64,000 nucleotides of DNA from Prevotellaceae bacterium (GTDB lineage: Bacteria; Bacteroidota; Bacteroidia; Bacteroidales; Muribaculaceae). Made by a program: the position numbers and the translations under genes. The DNA is taken from assembly GCA_021772015.1 (NCBI GenBank), contig JAETNS010000002.1, positions 181,530-245,529 on the forward strand, in the 5' to 3' direction. The notes under the pieces were generated by a model, which ran no database searches, had not been told where the DNA came from, and saw only the letters and a program-made list of their open reading frames with translations. This document shows positions 50,211 to 59,575 of the stretch, piece by piece. Numbering within the stretch: the stretch's first letter is position 1; each line of letters opens with the position of its first letter.

Positions 50211-52022
50211 TCAGTCGAAGCGGTAGCCTTCGGAAGTGATGCGTGGACGGGGACGGTAGGAGAGGGAGGTGATGTCGCGGTCGGGGCGGTAATAAGGGGA
50301 TGAGATTCCGGCTATGCCTATGACTGCCTGACCGAGGTTGTCGAGCATCCCCGGGCGCGGCGCGGCCTGCCGGATGCGGCTTTCAAGGTCGGGATGGGCT
50401 TCTCGGAATTTGTCTGACATCCAGACCATGAACGGGATCCGATATTGACGGTCGAGCCAGAGGCTGTCTTCCGGCATCGGCCTGTTGCGCGCTCCTGTCG
50501 GGGCGAGATCCCAGCAATCTTCCCCGTGGTCGGAGAAATAGAAAAGCAGGGTAGGGGTGTTGCTCCAATAGTCGATGATGCTGCCCACTACCGAGTCGTT
50601 GTAGAAAGTCGCGCTGTCATAGTCGGCGACAGCCTGTCGGCGATCGTCATCGAGCCAAGGACGGTTGACTGTGATGTCGGAGACCGCGAAGCGGGGTTTC
50701 CCCGGAAAACGGTCTGAAGCCGGGAAATGCTGTCCCCAGAGATGGTATGTGACCATCTTTTTCCCCTCTTTGTCGCGTGGACGCAGCCGGTCCTCCACAT
50801 ATGATGTGAAGTCTCCGTCATATCTGAAAAGGGAGTCTGACACCCCGTCATATGTATGGGCAATATTTACAGGGGCATAGATCAGCCGCGATATTCCGGC
50901 ATCGGCCGCGCGTGACACTGTCTGGTTGTCGTAATGGAAGACCTTCCATCCGGCTTTCTTGATTATCAGCGGGAAATAGACCCCTTCTTCCCAGCTTTCT
51001 CCTTGGGAGAGATCATTGAGGTCCAGGAAATTGCGCAAGGAGGTGGTGGTGAAATTGGCTGCCGTCAGCATGTCGGTGAAGACCGCAAGCCGTCCGCTGT
51101 CAGATTCTGCAGAAAGCCGGGGAGTGGTAGGCAGGTAATAGCCATAGAGAGGTGTGTGGGCGCGTATGAATGATTCCCCGATGATGATCACGATGTTGAA
51201 ATCATGGCTGTCATCAGAGGAAGCCGTGGACTCAAGTGCTTTGAGTTGATTCTCCTCCCATACGGAGATGTTTCGGTTCTGCAGCGACAGCTCCTTGAGG
51301 ATATAGGTCCATTTTGACAGCGGATCCCCGAATTTCAGCTGGTTTGTCCTGATCAGCACCGGGTTTCCGGGATCTTGGGCGGCCCATGTCAGCAAATCCC
51401 GGTAGTCGTCGATCATGAGCGGGCGCAGCAATGAGATGAGTCTCACGCCTCCTGCGGCTACGGTTGCAAGAAGAACCACACAAAAGGGAATAACCACGAT
51501 ATCTCCCCCCCTATTTGTTCTTAATTTACTTATTGCCAGTGATATAATAGTGGCTAAGACTACAATGGCCGCTATAATCCCCATGATAACGGATATCGCC
51601 CTCATTGACATGTATTGGGCGAAGAATCCTGTCGCTTCCCCCAGATCGGTTTCACGTGCCAGATTGACGGAATCGATTGTCAGCGGTTCGCCGGTGGCGG
51701 CTATGCATCCTACCTCTGCCAGCGCAATAAGACCCATGATTAGAAGTATGGCGGTTTTGACAGCCATCCGCCACTTGTCTCCTCTGATCAGCATGACCAA
51801 CGAAGAAAGGAGATAAGAGAGGGCCACACTCTGGATTGACGCGAAGAGAATCAGCCACAATATCCTCGACCCGGTGACAGCCGCGTATATCCATGGAACC
51901 AAGGCTCCGAGCAGGGCGGCGAAGAGGAAAAAACGAGGATTGTCACTTACAGGACGAAGTAACAGGCGGCATATTCGTGATATGCGGCGGAGTGGCTTGT
52001 TGGAGGAAAGATCGGTCGGCAT
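50211..52022 (-). CDS. Phosphoethanolamine-transferase-like membrane sulfatase-fold enzyme
   Basis: 603 residues from the ATG at 52022. The frame extends to 52091, but that part encodes the upstream terminator hairpin and is not used. Five N-terminal membrane spans (about 20-215) precede an alkaline-phosphatase-fold domain: NIVIIIGESFIRAHTPLYGY (metal Glu with a nearby Ser/Thr nucleophile, about 290), TTSLRNFLDL, TYHLWGQHFPASDRFP (about 430) and FYFSDHGEDCW (metal site, about 505). This is the EptA/CptA layout; such enzymes move phosphoethanolamine from phosphatidylethanolamine to lipid A or core sugars, in the periplasm. In gut Bacteroidales such changes affect polymyxin resistance. The exact acceptor is not readable. 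It stands alone. Confidence 0.87.
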   Translation of the reverse strand: MPTDLSSNKPLRRISRICRLLLRPVSDNPRFFLFAALLGALVPWIYAAVTGSRILWLILFASIQSVALSYLLSSLVMLIRGDKWRMAVKTAILLIMGLIALAEVGCIAATGEPLTIDSVNLARETDLGEATGFFAQYMSMRAISVIMGIIAAIVVLATIISLAISKLRTNRGGDIVVIPFCVVLLATVAAGGVRLISLLRPLMIDDYRDLLTWAAQDPGNPVLIRTNQLKFGDPLSKWTYILKELSLQNRNISVWEENQLKALESTASSDDSHDFNIVIIIGESFIRAHTPLYGYYLPTTPRLSAESDSGRLAVFTDMLTAANFTTTSLRNFLDLNDLSQGESWEEGVYFPLIIKKAGWKVFHYDNQTVSRAADAGISRLIYAPVNIAHTYDGVSDSLFRYDGDFTSYVEDRLRPRDKEGKKMVTYHLWGQHFPASDRFPGKPRFAVSDITVNRPWLDDDRRQAVADYDSATFYNDSVVGSIIDYWSNTPTLLFYFSDHGEDCWDLAPTGARNRPMPEDSLWLDRQYRIPFMVWMSDKFREAHPDLESRIRQAAPRPGMLDNLGQAVIGIAGISSPYYRPDRDITSLSYRPRPRITSEGYRFD

Positions 52023-52058
52023 GGGTCGGCAAGGGCTGTAAGGTATGGATTCCAAAGA

Positions 52059-52088
52059 CGGGGCGCTCTTCAGGAGAGGAGCGCCCCG
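52059..52088 (-). terminator. Terminator of the DUF5689 operon
   Basis: 10-bp stem CGGGGCGCTC / GAGCGCCCCG, 10-nt loop. It follows the lipoprotein gene ending at 52167 and precedes the start at 52022. Confidence 0.75.
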
Positions 52089-52166
52089 CATTATCAGAGG
52101 TCAAGAGAGTCGTTTAATAACGTCCTCTAAGTCCTATTAACGGTATATTCCCGTGTCAAAGGCGGT

Positions 52167-54371
52167 TCATTTGGCAGGGAGGCAGATGTCGTCGACACAC
52201 CAGGTGGCGTAGTTGGCATCCTGGGTGGCGGCGTAACGGAAACCGATATAGACAGTGCCGGAGAAAGATGACAGGTCAAGCGTCCCTGATCCCAGCCATG
52301 AGGAATAACCGGAGGCGGGAGCGGTGGGCCATGCGGCCGACAGTTTCGTCTTGGTGGCAGTTGCCGGATCGGCGGAAGTAAGCACGAACACTTCGATGGT
52401 AGAGGTGGTCGATCCGTAGCCGTTGACCTGCGATCTGAACGACAGAGTCTTCGCCGAGACCTTGGAAAGATCGACGGCCGGGGATATGAGCCAGGAGTCG
52501 AACGGCGCGGTACCCTTGTAGCCTGTCATCGAGGCATAGTTGTTACCGGAGAAGGTCGCCACATACCAGGCTTTGTTTCCTTCTACCTTGACAGCCTTCC
52601 ATCCTGCGGGCAGCGAGGTAGAGGCATCGAAGTTCTCGTCAAGTCCGGCGGAGGTCACTGGAGGAGTCGGGTCATCTCCTCCACCGGTGCCGGGAGTCAG
52701 GATCTTGTATTTGGTCGTGTTCTTGAGTCCGGGCATGGTGTTGTATTTCAGGACATCGCCGTAGAGAGCCACTTGCGCGCCTATCATTCCGGGATTGTTG
52801 GCCAGGTTAAGAGCCTCGCGAACAGTCCCGTATGGGAGCTGCACGTCGATACACTGCGCCTTGTCCTTGACATCCGGGCTGGCCGCGAGAAGGATGTTGT
52901 TGTTGGAGGCGTTCGCTGTCTCGAAGTGTGCCCCGTAATCGTAGTATGTGCCGACAATATACCCCTTGATCCATACTCCGGGGTGCTCCGACTCGGTTGT
53001 AGACTGGGGATTGAACTCGATTACCTTGCTGACATCGTAAGGATCATCCTCCGTGCCGGTGCCACCGACGATGATCTCAACCCCTTCGAGGTCGAATTCC
53101 TTGGCCGAACCGGTATTGCCGGTGATGCCGAATGTGCCCATGTATTTGTCAAGGGTACCGAACACCATCAGTTTCTTGCCGAGGTTTTCGGGATTGTTGG
53201 CGAGAGCGACATATGCGCGCATCACGGAGTTCTGCGGCAGTGACATCACGAGGCATTCCGAGAGATCGCGTGTCTGGGGTGTCGCGCCGATCACAACAGA
53301 AGTGGGCAGGGTCGCATCGGCTCCCCATTCGATCTGTGACGAAGAGGTGATGTTCTCCACCTCCGGAGCGATAGTCCCGACGATGTAACCCTCAACCCAT
53401 CCCGTCGGACGGCTTCCGGCGGTCTCTGCCTTGACTGCCTCGGCGATCGAGTAGGGACGTTCTTTGCTTCCGAGCGGGAATGTCGGGTTGCCGAAGTTCA
53501 TCATCCCCTCCTTGTCGATCAGGGTCAGCTGCCATGAGCTTGAGGGATCGGATGTCGAAAGATAGTATCCGAGGATTCCGACGACATCACCGTTATCCTC
53601 CGGGAGTTTGGTATTCCAGAAATTCGAGTAACCGGAGGTGCGGATGGTCAGTTGTGTGCCTTCAGCATCCTGGATCGCCTGGTTTACATTCTCATGGTAG
53701 ATACCAAGGACATCAAGTCCATCCTGGGGAATAAACTTGACATTGTTGATGCGGACAAGCTGTCCCTGCATCTTCTGCAGATAAGACGCGTTGGTGGCGT
53801 TGGTGGTCAGCTCCGATATGGAGGATATCAGCAGTGTGTCGATCTTTTCCGGCTGGGGCAGCCCGTTAAGCTCGATATGCCCTTCAAGTATTCCGGGCTG
53901 CATGAAAGTAGGCTGATAGGTGTTGTCGCGGTCGCTCCACTGGGGATATCCGAGCTGTTCGAGACCGGAGTAACGTCCGATATAGAGACCTGTCAGGTCA
54001 ATGACCACCTCTTGTCCGGCGCGGTAGCCCAGATATAGGTTGTATGAGTTTATCGACAGCGGTAAAGCTGCGGTCTCGTCCTGGATGTAGAGTGACTTGA
54101 ATATGTTGCCGGCGTAATCGCTGGAGATCACGCGGCCTTTGACAATATAGTGATCCCCGTTGTCTTTGGTCCCGATCTGGCCGCAATAGGGTGTGACATC
54201 CTGCCAGAACTTCTCCTTGACCTCAAGGATTGTCGAGTTGGGCTTGAGTGTGGCCACCGGGATCTCATCCACCAACGCGGGAGCGTCGATGTCATCCTGG
54301 CAGGCTGTGAAACCCGCCAGGGCCGACACGGCCATAAGTCCCAGTGAAAGATTCTTTATAATGGATTTCAT
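52167..54371 (-). CDS. DUF5689-type lipoprotein with OB-fold-like and anchor-J modules
   Basis: 734 residues. The signal peptide ends in a lipobox (LAGFTAC, Cys about 24), so it is a lipoprotein. Residues about 45-290 form the DUF5689 region (HYIVKGRVISSDYAGNIFKS, VIDLTGLYIGRYSGLEQLG), with QDD at the mature N-terminus. Two related blocks follow (about 305-440 and 445-570), each opening with SKERPYSIAEA- or TEDDPYDVSKV-type motifs and EGYIVGT/KGYIVGT, as in DUF6359-like OB-fold modules. The last 165 residues form a choice-of-anchor J module (DENFDASTSLPAGWKAVKVE). It probably sits on the cell surface beside the TonB receptor encoded upstream in the operon and binds its ligand. The ligand is unknown; nucleic-acid-derived material is a guess from related loci. 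Confidence 0.8.
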   Translation of the reverse strand: MKSIIKNLSLGLMAVSALAGFTACQDDIDAPALVDEIPVATLKPNSTILEVKEKFWQDVTPYCGQIGTKDNGDHYIVKGRVISSDYAGNIFKSLYIQDETAALPLSINSYNLYLGYRAGQEVVIDLTGLYIGRYSGLEQLGYPQWSDRDNTYQPTFMQPGILEGHIELNGLPQPEKIDTLLISSISELTTNATNASYLQKMQGQLVRINNVKFIPQDGLDVLGIYHENVNQAIQDAEGTQLTIRTSGYSNFWNTKLPEDNGDVVGILGYYLSTSDPSSSWQLTLIDKEGMMNFGNPTFPLGSKERPYSIAEAVKAETAGSRPTGWVEGYIVGTIAPEVENITSSSQIEWGADATLPTSVVIGATPQTRDLSECLVMSLPQNSVMRAYVALANNPENLGKKLMVFGTLDKYMGTFGITGNTGSAKEFDLEGVEIIVGGTGTEDDPYDVSKVIEFNPQSTTESEHPGVWIKGYIVGTYYDYGAHFETANASNNNILLAASPDVKDKAQCIDVQLPYGTVREALNLANNPGMIGAQVALYGDVLKYNTMPGLKNTTKYKILTPGTGGGDDPTPPVTSAGLDENFDASTSLPAGWKAVKVEGNKAWYVATFSGNNYASMTGYKGTAPFDSWLISPAVDLSKVSAKTLSFRSQVNGYGSTTSTIEVFVLTSADPATATKTKLSAAWPTAPASGYSSWLGSGTLDLSSFSGTVYIGFRYAATQDANYATWCVDDICLPAK

Positions 54372-54385
54372 ATGGAAAATTCTTT

Positions 54386-54421
54386 ATAAGTAACTGTTCA
54401 AAATTATTTTAAGTAACAGTT
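54386..54421 (-). repeat. Solo end of the element family between operon genes
   Basis: 54386-54410 is identical over 25 bp to the left end of element A (28288-28312). A second degenerate copy of its tip, AAGTAACAGTT, follows at 54411-54421. It includes TAATTTTG on the minus strand, 28 bp upstream of the lipoprotein ATG at 54371. Confidence 0.8.
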
Positions 54422-54427
54422 GGAGGT

Positions 54428-55762
54428 TTATTTGAATCCGTTGACCTTGAGGTTCTTAACCTCCCATGTGCCGGCCTTTCGGTCGGAGGTGTAATGGAAG
54501 GCCACCTGGATCTTCTTTCCGGCGTATTTCGACAGATCGATCTGACCCGTGGAGAGGAAGCTCCAGGAGAGCGACGAGGGATAGGTCGGGATCTCCATTA
54601 CTTCCCACTGGCCTCCGGCCTCGCGGACAACGAATGTCGATTCGGTTTTCGCGGCCTCGATGTCAGAGTAGAAGTTGAGAGCCTGGTCGAAAGAGGCCTT
54701 GACATCGGTGTAGCCCGTCAGGTCGATTTCAGGGGAGATCAGGTAGGATGAGGCAGCGTGGTCCGATCCTCCGGCATAGGCCGAAGCCTTCATGCAGGCA
54801 TAACGCGAGTCGGCGCTCCATACATACTGCAGCCCGTCTGGCAGATTGTCGTTCTCGATAGTGAACTCACCTTGGCCGGCGGCGAAGCTCTCCTCGAAGA
54901 TATGCTCGACAGGAGCTGTGCTGCCGGAGAATCCCTGCAGGCCGTCGAGGTTGATAAGCAGCACCTGCCATTCGCGGTTGTAATATGAGAGTATCCCGAC
55001 AATGTTACCTTTCCCGGAAGGAAGGGTGTTGGCCCAGATCGAAGAGTACCCCGAATTGTAGAGCTGGATCCGGTTGCCGTTCTCATCGAAAGCATACCGG
55101 CTCGTGTTCGATCCCTGTATTGCCAAAGGTTCGCCGGGATTCTCGAATTCCATGTTTTCGAATTTCACCAGACGGCTCTGCATGGCCAGGAATTCAGTGT
55201 TGTCCTTACGGGCTGCGTCTACCTCGGGAACGGTCACCACCTGAGGCTCGACTACTGCGGGAAAACCGTGGACAAAGGCATGCTCGGCAAATATCTCCTC
55301 GGCGATACGTCCGGGTTGATCTTTGCCGGGTTGTGGCTCTCCGCCAAGCTGCATACAGTTGCCGTAGCCGCCGATATACAGTCCGGTACAGTCGATGGTC
55401 AGAGTCTGGCCGATCTTGTAGTCCTGGTAGAGTTTTGTCTGGTCCACGGCGATGGTGAGTCCGGCGGTCTCATCCTCGATCATGATGTTCTTGTAGATGT
55501 TCCCGGCCTGATCGGAAGATGTGATAGTGCCTGAAATGACATAGTGGCTGCCATCGGGCTTCTCTCCGATGACCTTGTTGTAGCTGTAGGTGTCCGGATC
55601 GTTGAATGCCTCCTTCAGCTCAAGGATGGTGGTGGTATTGGCAGGTATGTCCTGGTCGGCTCCCGGTACCGGGAGCGGCGGCATCGCCTTGTCGTCGTCG
55701 CAAGAGGTGAACCCCGCAGCGGCCACAATAAGTGAAGCTATATAGAGAATTGATTTTTTCAT
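54428..55762 (-). CDS. DUF5689-type lipoprotein
   Basis: 444 residues. The lipobox AGFTSC places the lipidated Cys near 20, followed by DDDKAMPPLP. A DUF5689 region covers about 45-280 (HYVISGTITSSDQAGNIYKN, LTIDCTGLYIGGYGNCMQLG), clearly related to the product of the next gene. The C-terminal 150 residues form a choice-of-anchor J-like beta-sandwich (FEESFAAGQGEFTIENDNLP, YLISPEIDLTGYTDVKASF). It is encoded 31 bp after the TonB receptor and 56 bp before the second lipoprotein. It would function as surface lipoprotein of the receptor, in the place SusD takes in a glycan system, but it is not SusD-like. The ligand is unknown. Confidence 0.83.
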   Translation of the reverse strand: MKKSILYIASLIVAAAGFTSCDDDKAMPPLPVPGADQDIPANTTTILELKEAFNDPDTYSYNKVIGEKPDGSHYVISGTITSSDQAGNIYKNIMIEDETAGLTIAVDQTKLYQDYKIGQTLTIDCTGLYIGGYGNCMQLGGEPQPGKDQPGRIAEEIFAEHAFVHGFPAVVEPQVVTVPEVDAARKDNTEFLAMQSRLVKFENMEFENPGEPLAIQGSNTSRYAFDENGNRIQLYNSGYSSIWANTLPSGKGNIVGILSYYNREWQVLLINLDGLQGFSGSTAPVEHIFEESFAAGQGEFTIENDNLPDGLQYVWSADSRYACMKASAYAGGSDHAASSYLISPEIDLTGYTDVKASFDQALNFYSDIEAAKTESTFVVREAGGQWEVMEIPTYPSSLSWSFLSTGQIDLSKYAGKKIQVAFHYTSDRKAGTWEVKNLKVNGFK

Positions 55763-55793
55763 TTCTTTGGAAATTCGTTTTGCGGGTTATACC

Positions 55794-58586
55794 TTAGAAG
55801 CGGACACCTACGTTGAAGTAAACCTTGATCCCCTGGGCATACTGGAGCTTGGTGGGGAAAGCGTTGACGTTGTAACGTTTGGTGTCTACACGGCTCTGCT
55901 GGAATGCGTTGATCACCAGATCCTTGTTGTTGAGGATGTTGGAGACCGAGAGATTGAAGTTGAGCGAGAGGTCGCGGTTGACATACAACACCTTGCCGAC
56001 GGAGGCGTTGAGCACCCACTGGTTGTCGAGCTTGGGCTGGTCGGCGTAAGCGGCCATCAGGGCCTCAACCTCATCTGCGGAGTTGGCGACGGTCCATAGG
56101 CCGGGCATCTCCTCATGGTAGGGATAGGCGAGCTTCACATAGTAGTCTGCCAGATACGAGGCATTGACATTTACGAAGAACATCTTCGGGGCCTGCCAGT
56201 CAAGGGCGATGTTAAATGCCAGCTGGGGGGTGGATGTGCAGGTGTAGTTCTTCAGGTATACCTGTTTCTCCTGGTCAGGATAAAGGCCGTTCTCGACCGA
56301 GCGCAAGCCCATCGGGTTGTTCTTGTACTGGAACTTGGCGTATGTGCCGGCGAAAGAGGCTGTCAGCGAGGGGAGTATCTTGTAGGCCATACCCAGTTCG
56401 ATACCCTTGTACTGACGCTTCACTCCGTTGAGGGCGAAGTTGCAGAAGGTGTTGAGCGATTCATCGTAGAATCCCATGCGCTCCACAGCGTCATCCATGT
56501 TGATGAAGTATGCGCCGATGGAACCACGGAAGCGGCGGTAATTCCAGGTGTACTGGCCGTCGACCGTGAGTGTCTTCTGTGACTTGGGATCAGAGATGGT
56601 GGTGTCTTTGATGCGGGGCGAGATATAGACATCGGAGATCAGCGGGGCATAGGTGCCATACTGGGCCTGGACGGTGAACTGGTTTCGGCCGTCAAGCTTG
56701 TATGTTATTCCGGCTTTAACCGAGAAGTCCTCGAAATCGAGGCTCTTCGACTTTCCGAGGGAATTGAGCGGGGCGCGCCCGTTGCGCATGTGGCCGAAAC
56801 GGTAGAACTCCTCCCATGAGAATGATGCGCCGTAGTTGATGTCCCAGTGGGCGTAGTTGTGCTGGTTCTGCACCCATGCCTGGAGCTTCATCGCGTGGAT
56901 GTTGTAGTCATATCCGAAGCGGTCTCCCTTGACTACCTTTCGGTTGGGATTGTCGAGGTCGTTCTGGAGGATATTGGGGTTGGCTGTCGGGTCATAGATG
57001 TCACGGTCGGAGAAAGGATCGACATCGACCCAGAACTCGCCTCCGAGAAGATCGCGGACAGTCATGAAGTCAGCTGTGCGGGTGTAATTGAAGTTCACGC
57101 CACCCTGGAATGTGATGTGGTCGGTGAAGCGGTGGTTGAGAGATGTTCCGACGATGAAGTTGAACTGGTTGGAGTGCTCCATCTGCTGGATGTAGCTCGA
57201 ACCTTTCTGCTGGTCGGCGGGAAGCGATTGGTTCTGGATGTTGTTGAGGTGGTTGGCCAGATACATTGCGTCCCAGTCGATCTGCTGGATTCCACCGATG
57301 TTGTTGCGCCAGAGATCGGAATAATAGTTGTAAAGCCCCCAGTCGGGAGTATCCTGCCCGTAGATGAAATATGAAGGCAGGTTCTTGTAGTAGTCAGGTT
57401 TGGGGTCATTGCCCTTGTAGTAGTTCAGACGGGTGCGGGCGAAGTTGACCCAGCGGAAAGCCACGGAGGTGTTGAGAGTAGTCTTCTCTCCCTTGTGGAG
57501 CCAGGTCAGCATCATGGTCGGGTCGAACTTCTCGCGGATGTTGTCGGAGCGTTTCTTGCCTGACTGCCAACCCCATGTCGGGTTGTAGAGATTGTCGCCG
57601 ACAAGGTCGTAGACCTCCTGTACGGTGGCCTTGCCGTTGGCATACTGCATCGGGGCTCCCCACGCAGTGAATGTCAGGGAGTTTTTGTTGTCGAACACCT
57701 TCTCCAGCGAGAGGAACAGGCCGCCGGCATTGTAGAATGTGCCGGGCACGATCCCCTCTTTCGAGTAACGCCCTATCGCGGAGAGAGTCAGCGCGAAGCC
57801 GTTGTCGGAAAGGCCGGTGGAATAGGTGGCCATCGCGCGGTAGTTGTAGTTTGAGTTGGTGTAGCTCAGGGAGCCGTTGAAGCCCGGAGCGTAAGTGTCG
57901 GTGATCGTGTTGAAATTCTGCGATCCGGTGATGCCGCCGAATCCGTAGGCAGACGGGGCAAGGCCGACGGTGGATGTGTTGTTGCGGAATGCGCGGGAGG
58001 TCATGCCGCCTAACTGCGAGAATGAGAATCCTCCTCGGATCAGGTCATTCATCGGCAGGGAGTTGATGTATGTCTCCTGATAGCGGGAGCCTACACCTCG
58101 GTAGTTGCTGTAGAGGGGGGAGTAGCCGTAGCGGGTGAACTTGTAATAGATGTTGTCGCTGGCTCCGGTCAGGGCTGTGACCGCCTGTCCGTTCCCCTCC
58201 TCGTCTTCGAGCATCGACTCGTCGAAGAGCATCTCCTCGTTGTTGTCGTCATTGAAGATCACGAACTCATTGTCGTCATCAGAGACAAGCACGACATTGC
58301 CGGCGTTGACATTCTGGTCATTGTAGAGCCGCAACTGGGCAGCGCCGCCGGCATAGCCGGGAGCGGATACGGTCAGCACCGCCTCACCGGGACGGGCGGT
58401 GGAGATACGGAAATCTCCGGCCGGGCCTGTTGTGACGGTTATACCCTGTTCCTGAATTGAAATGGTCGCGCCGGGGACGGGCGAGCCGGTGCTTGCGTCG
58501 ACCACCGTTCCCGAAACTGCCGCGGTCTGGGCCACGGAGGGGAAGGCTGCCGCAAGCAGCATCAATATAAACAGCTTAAATTTCAT
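55794..58586 (-). CDS. TonB-dependent receptor with carboxypeptidase-regulatory-like N-terminus
   Basis: 930 residues. The signal peptide ends near SVAQTAA. A CarboxypepD_reg-like domain covers about 22-105 (VSGTVVDASTGSPVPGATIS). An acidic linker (residues 105-130, rich in D, E and N) is followed by a plug domain (about 140-245, SRYQETYINSLPMNDL, GFGGITGSQNFN). The beta-barrel runs to the end, GIKVYFNVGVRF, with terminal Phe. It transports a ligand across the outer membrane using energy from ExbBD-TonB, a set of which is encoded at 61787-63863. The two DUF5689 lipoprotein genes follow at once, so the three form an operon. No SusD is present, so it is not a standard glycan locus. Confidence 0.9.
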   Translation of the reverse strand: MKFKLFILMLLAAAFPSVAQTAAVSGTVVDASTGSPVPGATISIQEQGITVTTGPAGDFRISTARPGEAVLTVSAPGYAGGAAQLRLYNDQNVNAGNVVLVSDDDNEFVIFNDDNNEEMLFDESMLEDEEGNGQAVTALTGASDNIYYKFTRYGYSPLYSNYRGVGSRYQETYINSLPMNDLIRGGFSFSQLGGMTSRAFRNNTSTVGLAPSAYGFGGITGSQNFNTITDTYAPGFNGSLSYTNSNYNYRAMATYSTGLSDNGFALTLSAIGRYSKEGIVPGTFYNAGGLFLSLEKVFDNKNSLTFTAWGAPMQYANGKATVQEVYDLVGDNLYNPTWGWQSGKKRSDNIREKFDPTMMLTWLHKGEKTTLNTSVAFRWVNFARTRLNYYKGNDPKPDYYKNLPSYFIYGQDTPDWGLYNYYSDLWRNNIGGIQQIDWDAMYLANHLNNIQNQSLPADQQKGSSYIQQMEHSNQFNFIVGTSLNHRFTDHITFQGGVNFNYTRTADFMTVRDLLGGEFWVDVDPFSDRDIYDPTANPNILQNDLDNPNRKVVKGDRFGYDYNIHAMKLQAWVQNQHNYAHWDINYGASFSWEEFYRFGHMRNGRAPLNSLGKSKSLDFEDFSVKAGITYKLDGRNQFTVQAQYGTYAPLISDVYISPRIKDTTISDPKSQKTLTVDGQYTWNYRRFRGSIGAYFINMDDAVERMGFYDESLNTFCNFALNGVKRQYKGIELGMAYKILPSLTASFAGTYAKFQYKNNPMGLRSVENGLYPDQEKQVYLKNYTCTSTPQLAFNIALDWQAPKMFFVNVNASYLADYYVKLAYPYHEEMPGLWTVANSADEVEALMAAYADQPKLDNQWVLNASVGKVLYVNRDLSLNFNLSVSNILNNKDLVINAFQQSRVDTKRYNVNAFPTKLQYAQGIKVYFNVGVRF

Positions 58587-58658
58587 AAAAGATATGGTTT
58601 GTTATTGTTTAGTTTTCACGGTTGTGTGAAGATATGCTATCCAAAAGGATTGAGCGTG

Positions 58659-58690
58659 TAAAGATACGCGAAAAAACGCAACAAACCAAA
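58659..58690 (-). promoter_or_regulatory. Promoter of the TonB receptor operon
   Basis: Minus strand TTTG (58690-58687), 20-nt spacer, TATCTTTA (58666-58659, one mismatch to the consensus). Leader about 65 nt. The gap 58587-58817 has no gene. Confidence 0.55.
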
Positions 58691-58817
58691 TCCGCAAATG
58701 AAATTCATGAAAAATTGCCGGGAGGGGTGCCGCGATGTGTGTGCAACGTCCAAGAGGCGGCAATTGTTCGGCTCCTTATGACTATTTTTGAGGTTTATGA
58801 TTGGCAGGGGATGTCTG

Positions 58818-59528
58818 TCAGCGACGCAACACAGGCCATTGGTATCCGCGCAGCCGGGCTACAAGCTCCGCCTCGCGGCCGCCAAGATAGCTGTCGAGCA
58901 GCGAGTGGAAACGGGGGGAATGGTTCATCTCCGACAGATGGGCCAGCTCGTGGAAGACGATATAGTCGCGCAGCTCCTGGGGCAGGAAGACAAGCACATA
59001 GCTCAGGGAGATCAGCCCGCGGCAGGAGCATGTCCCCAAAGTGCGGAACCCGGTCGATATTGTCCACCCTGCCGGGTTGCGGCCTATCCTCGCCGCCAGC
59101 TGACGGGCGCGGGGCAGCAGGATCTGCGGAGCTGTCTTCCGGGCCATCCGGCAGAGGAGGGTGCTGATCATGCGGGTTGTCGTTCCCGACTCGATGTCGA
59201 GGTCGGCACCGATTTCGAGCGAGCATACAGGGAGAGCGGCTTTCGCCAATATCCGCGAGGGGGCGACGCTCTGGCGGGCTATCACGAAGTCGACTCCGGG
59301 AAAGCTTAGCCTGGAAGGGGATGAGTAGCGCAATGTCGGGCGGCATGCGAGCAGCCTGGGGGCGAAATCGTCGAGAAGCCTGTTTATGTCGGGCAGTCCC
59401 AGTTCGCGCGGCACATTCAGGTTCACGAGGCCGTTGCGCCATCTGGCGGTGGCGCGTCGGCTGTTGGGTCGCGCGCTCACGACTACGCGTCCGAGTTGCC
59501 GGTGGTTTATTTCTCCGATGACAGGCAT
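58818..59528 (-). CDS. YgjP-like (DUF45/M48-type) metallopeptidase
   Basis: 236 residues, no signal peptide. The zinc site is HELAHLSEMNHSPRFH near residue 190-205 (HExxH plus a downstream His), preceded by VFLPQELRDYIVFHELAH, the form of the YgjP/DUF45 family. The arrangement W..G..L is seen, though the usual RWGS motif upstream reads RTLGTCS. The family is believed to be an intracellular metal-dependent peptidase; the substrate is unknown. The gene follows nadK by 47 bp on the same strand and may be its third operon member, with an AT-rich palindrome in between. Confidence 0.85.
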   Translation of the reverse strand: MPVIGEINHRQLGRVVVSARPNSRRATARWRNGLVNLNVPRELGLPDINRLLDDFAPRLLACRPTLRYSSPSRLSFPGVDFVIARQSVAPSRILAKAALPVCSLEIGADLDIESGTTTRMISTLLCRMARKTAPQILLPRARQLAARIGRNPAGWTISTGFRTLGTCSCRGLISLSYVLVFLPQELRDYIVFHELAHLSEMNHSPRFHSLLDSYLGGREAELVARLRGYQWPVLRR

Positions 59529-59533
59529 TTCTT

Positions 59534-59567
59534 CAATTATGAATTACGAATTCATAATTATGAATTG
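59534..59567. repeat. AT-rich palindrome between nadK and the metallopeptidase gene
   Basis: CAATTATGAATTA and its inverted counterpart around the centre CGAA, with TTCATAATTATGAATTG to the right. It includes overlapping copies of AATTCATAATT. REP-like or a weak terminator. Confidence 0.5.
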
Positions 59568-59575
59568 ATTCAGTT

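Noticed and set aside
52023..52091. N-terminal extension of the phosphoethanolamine-transferase-like gene
   Set aside because: These codons encode the terminator hairpin of the upstream operon; the ATG at 52022 gives a normal N-terminus.
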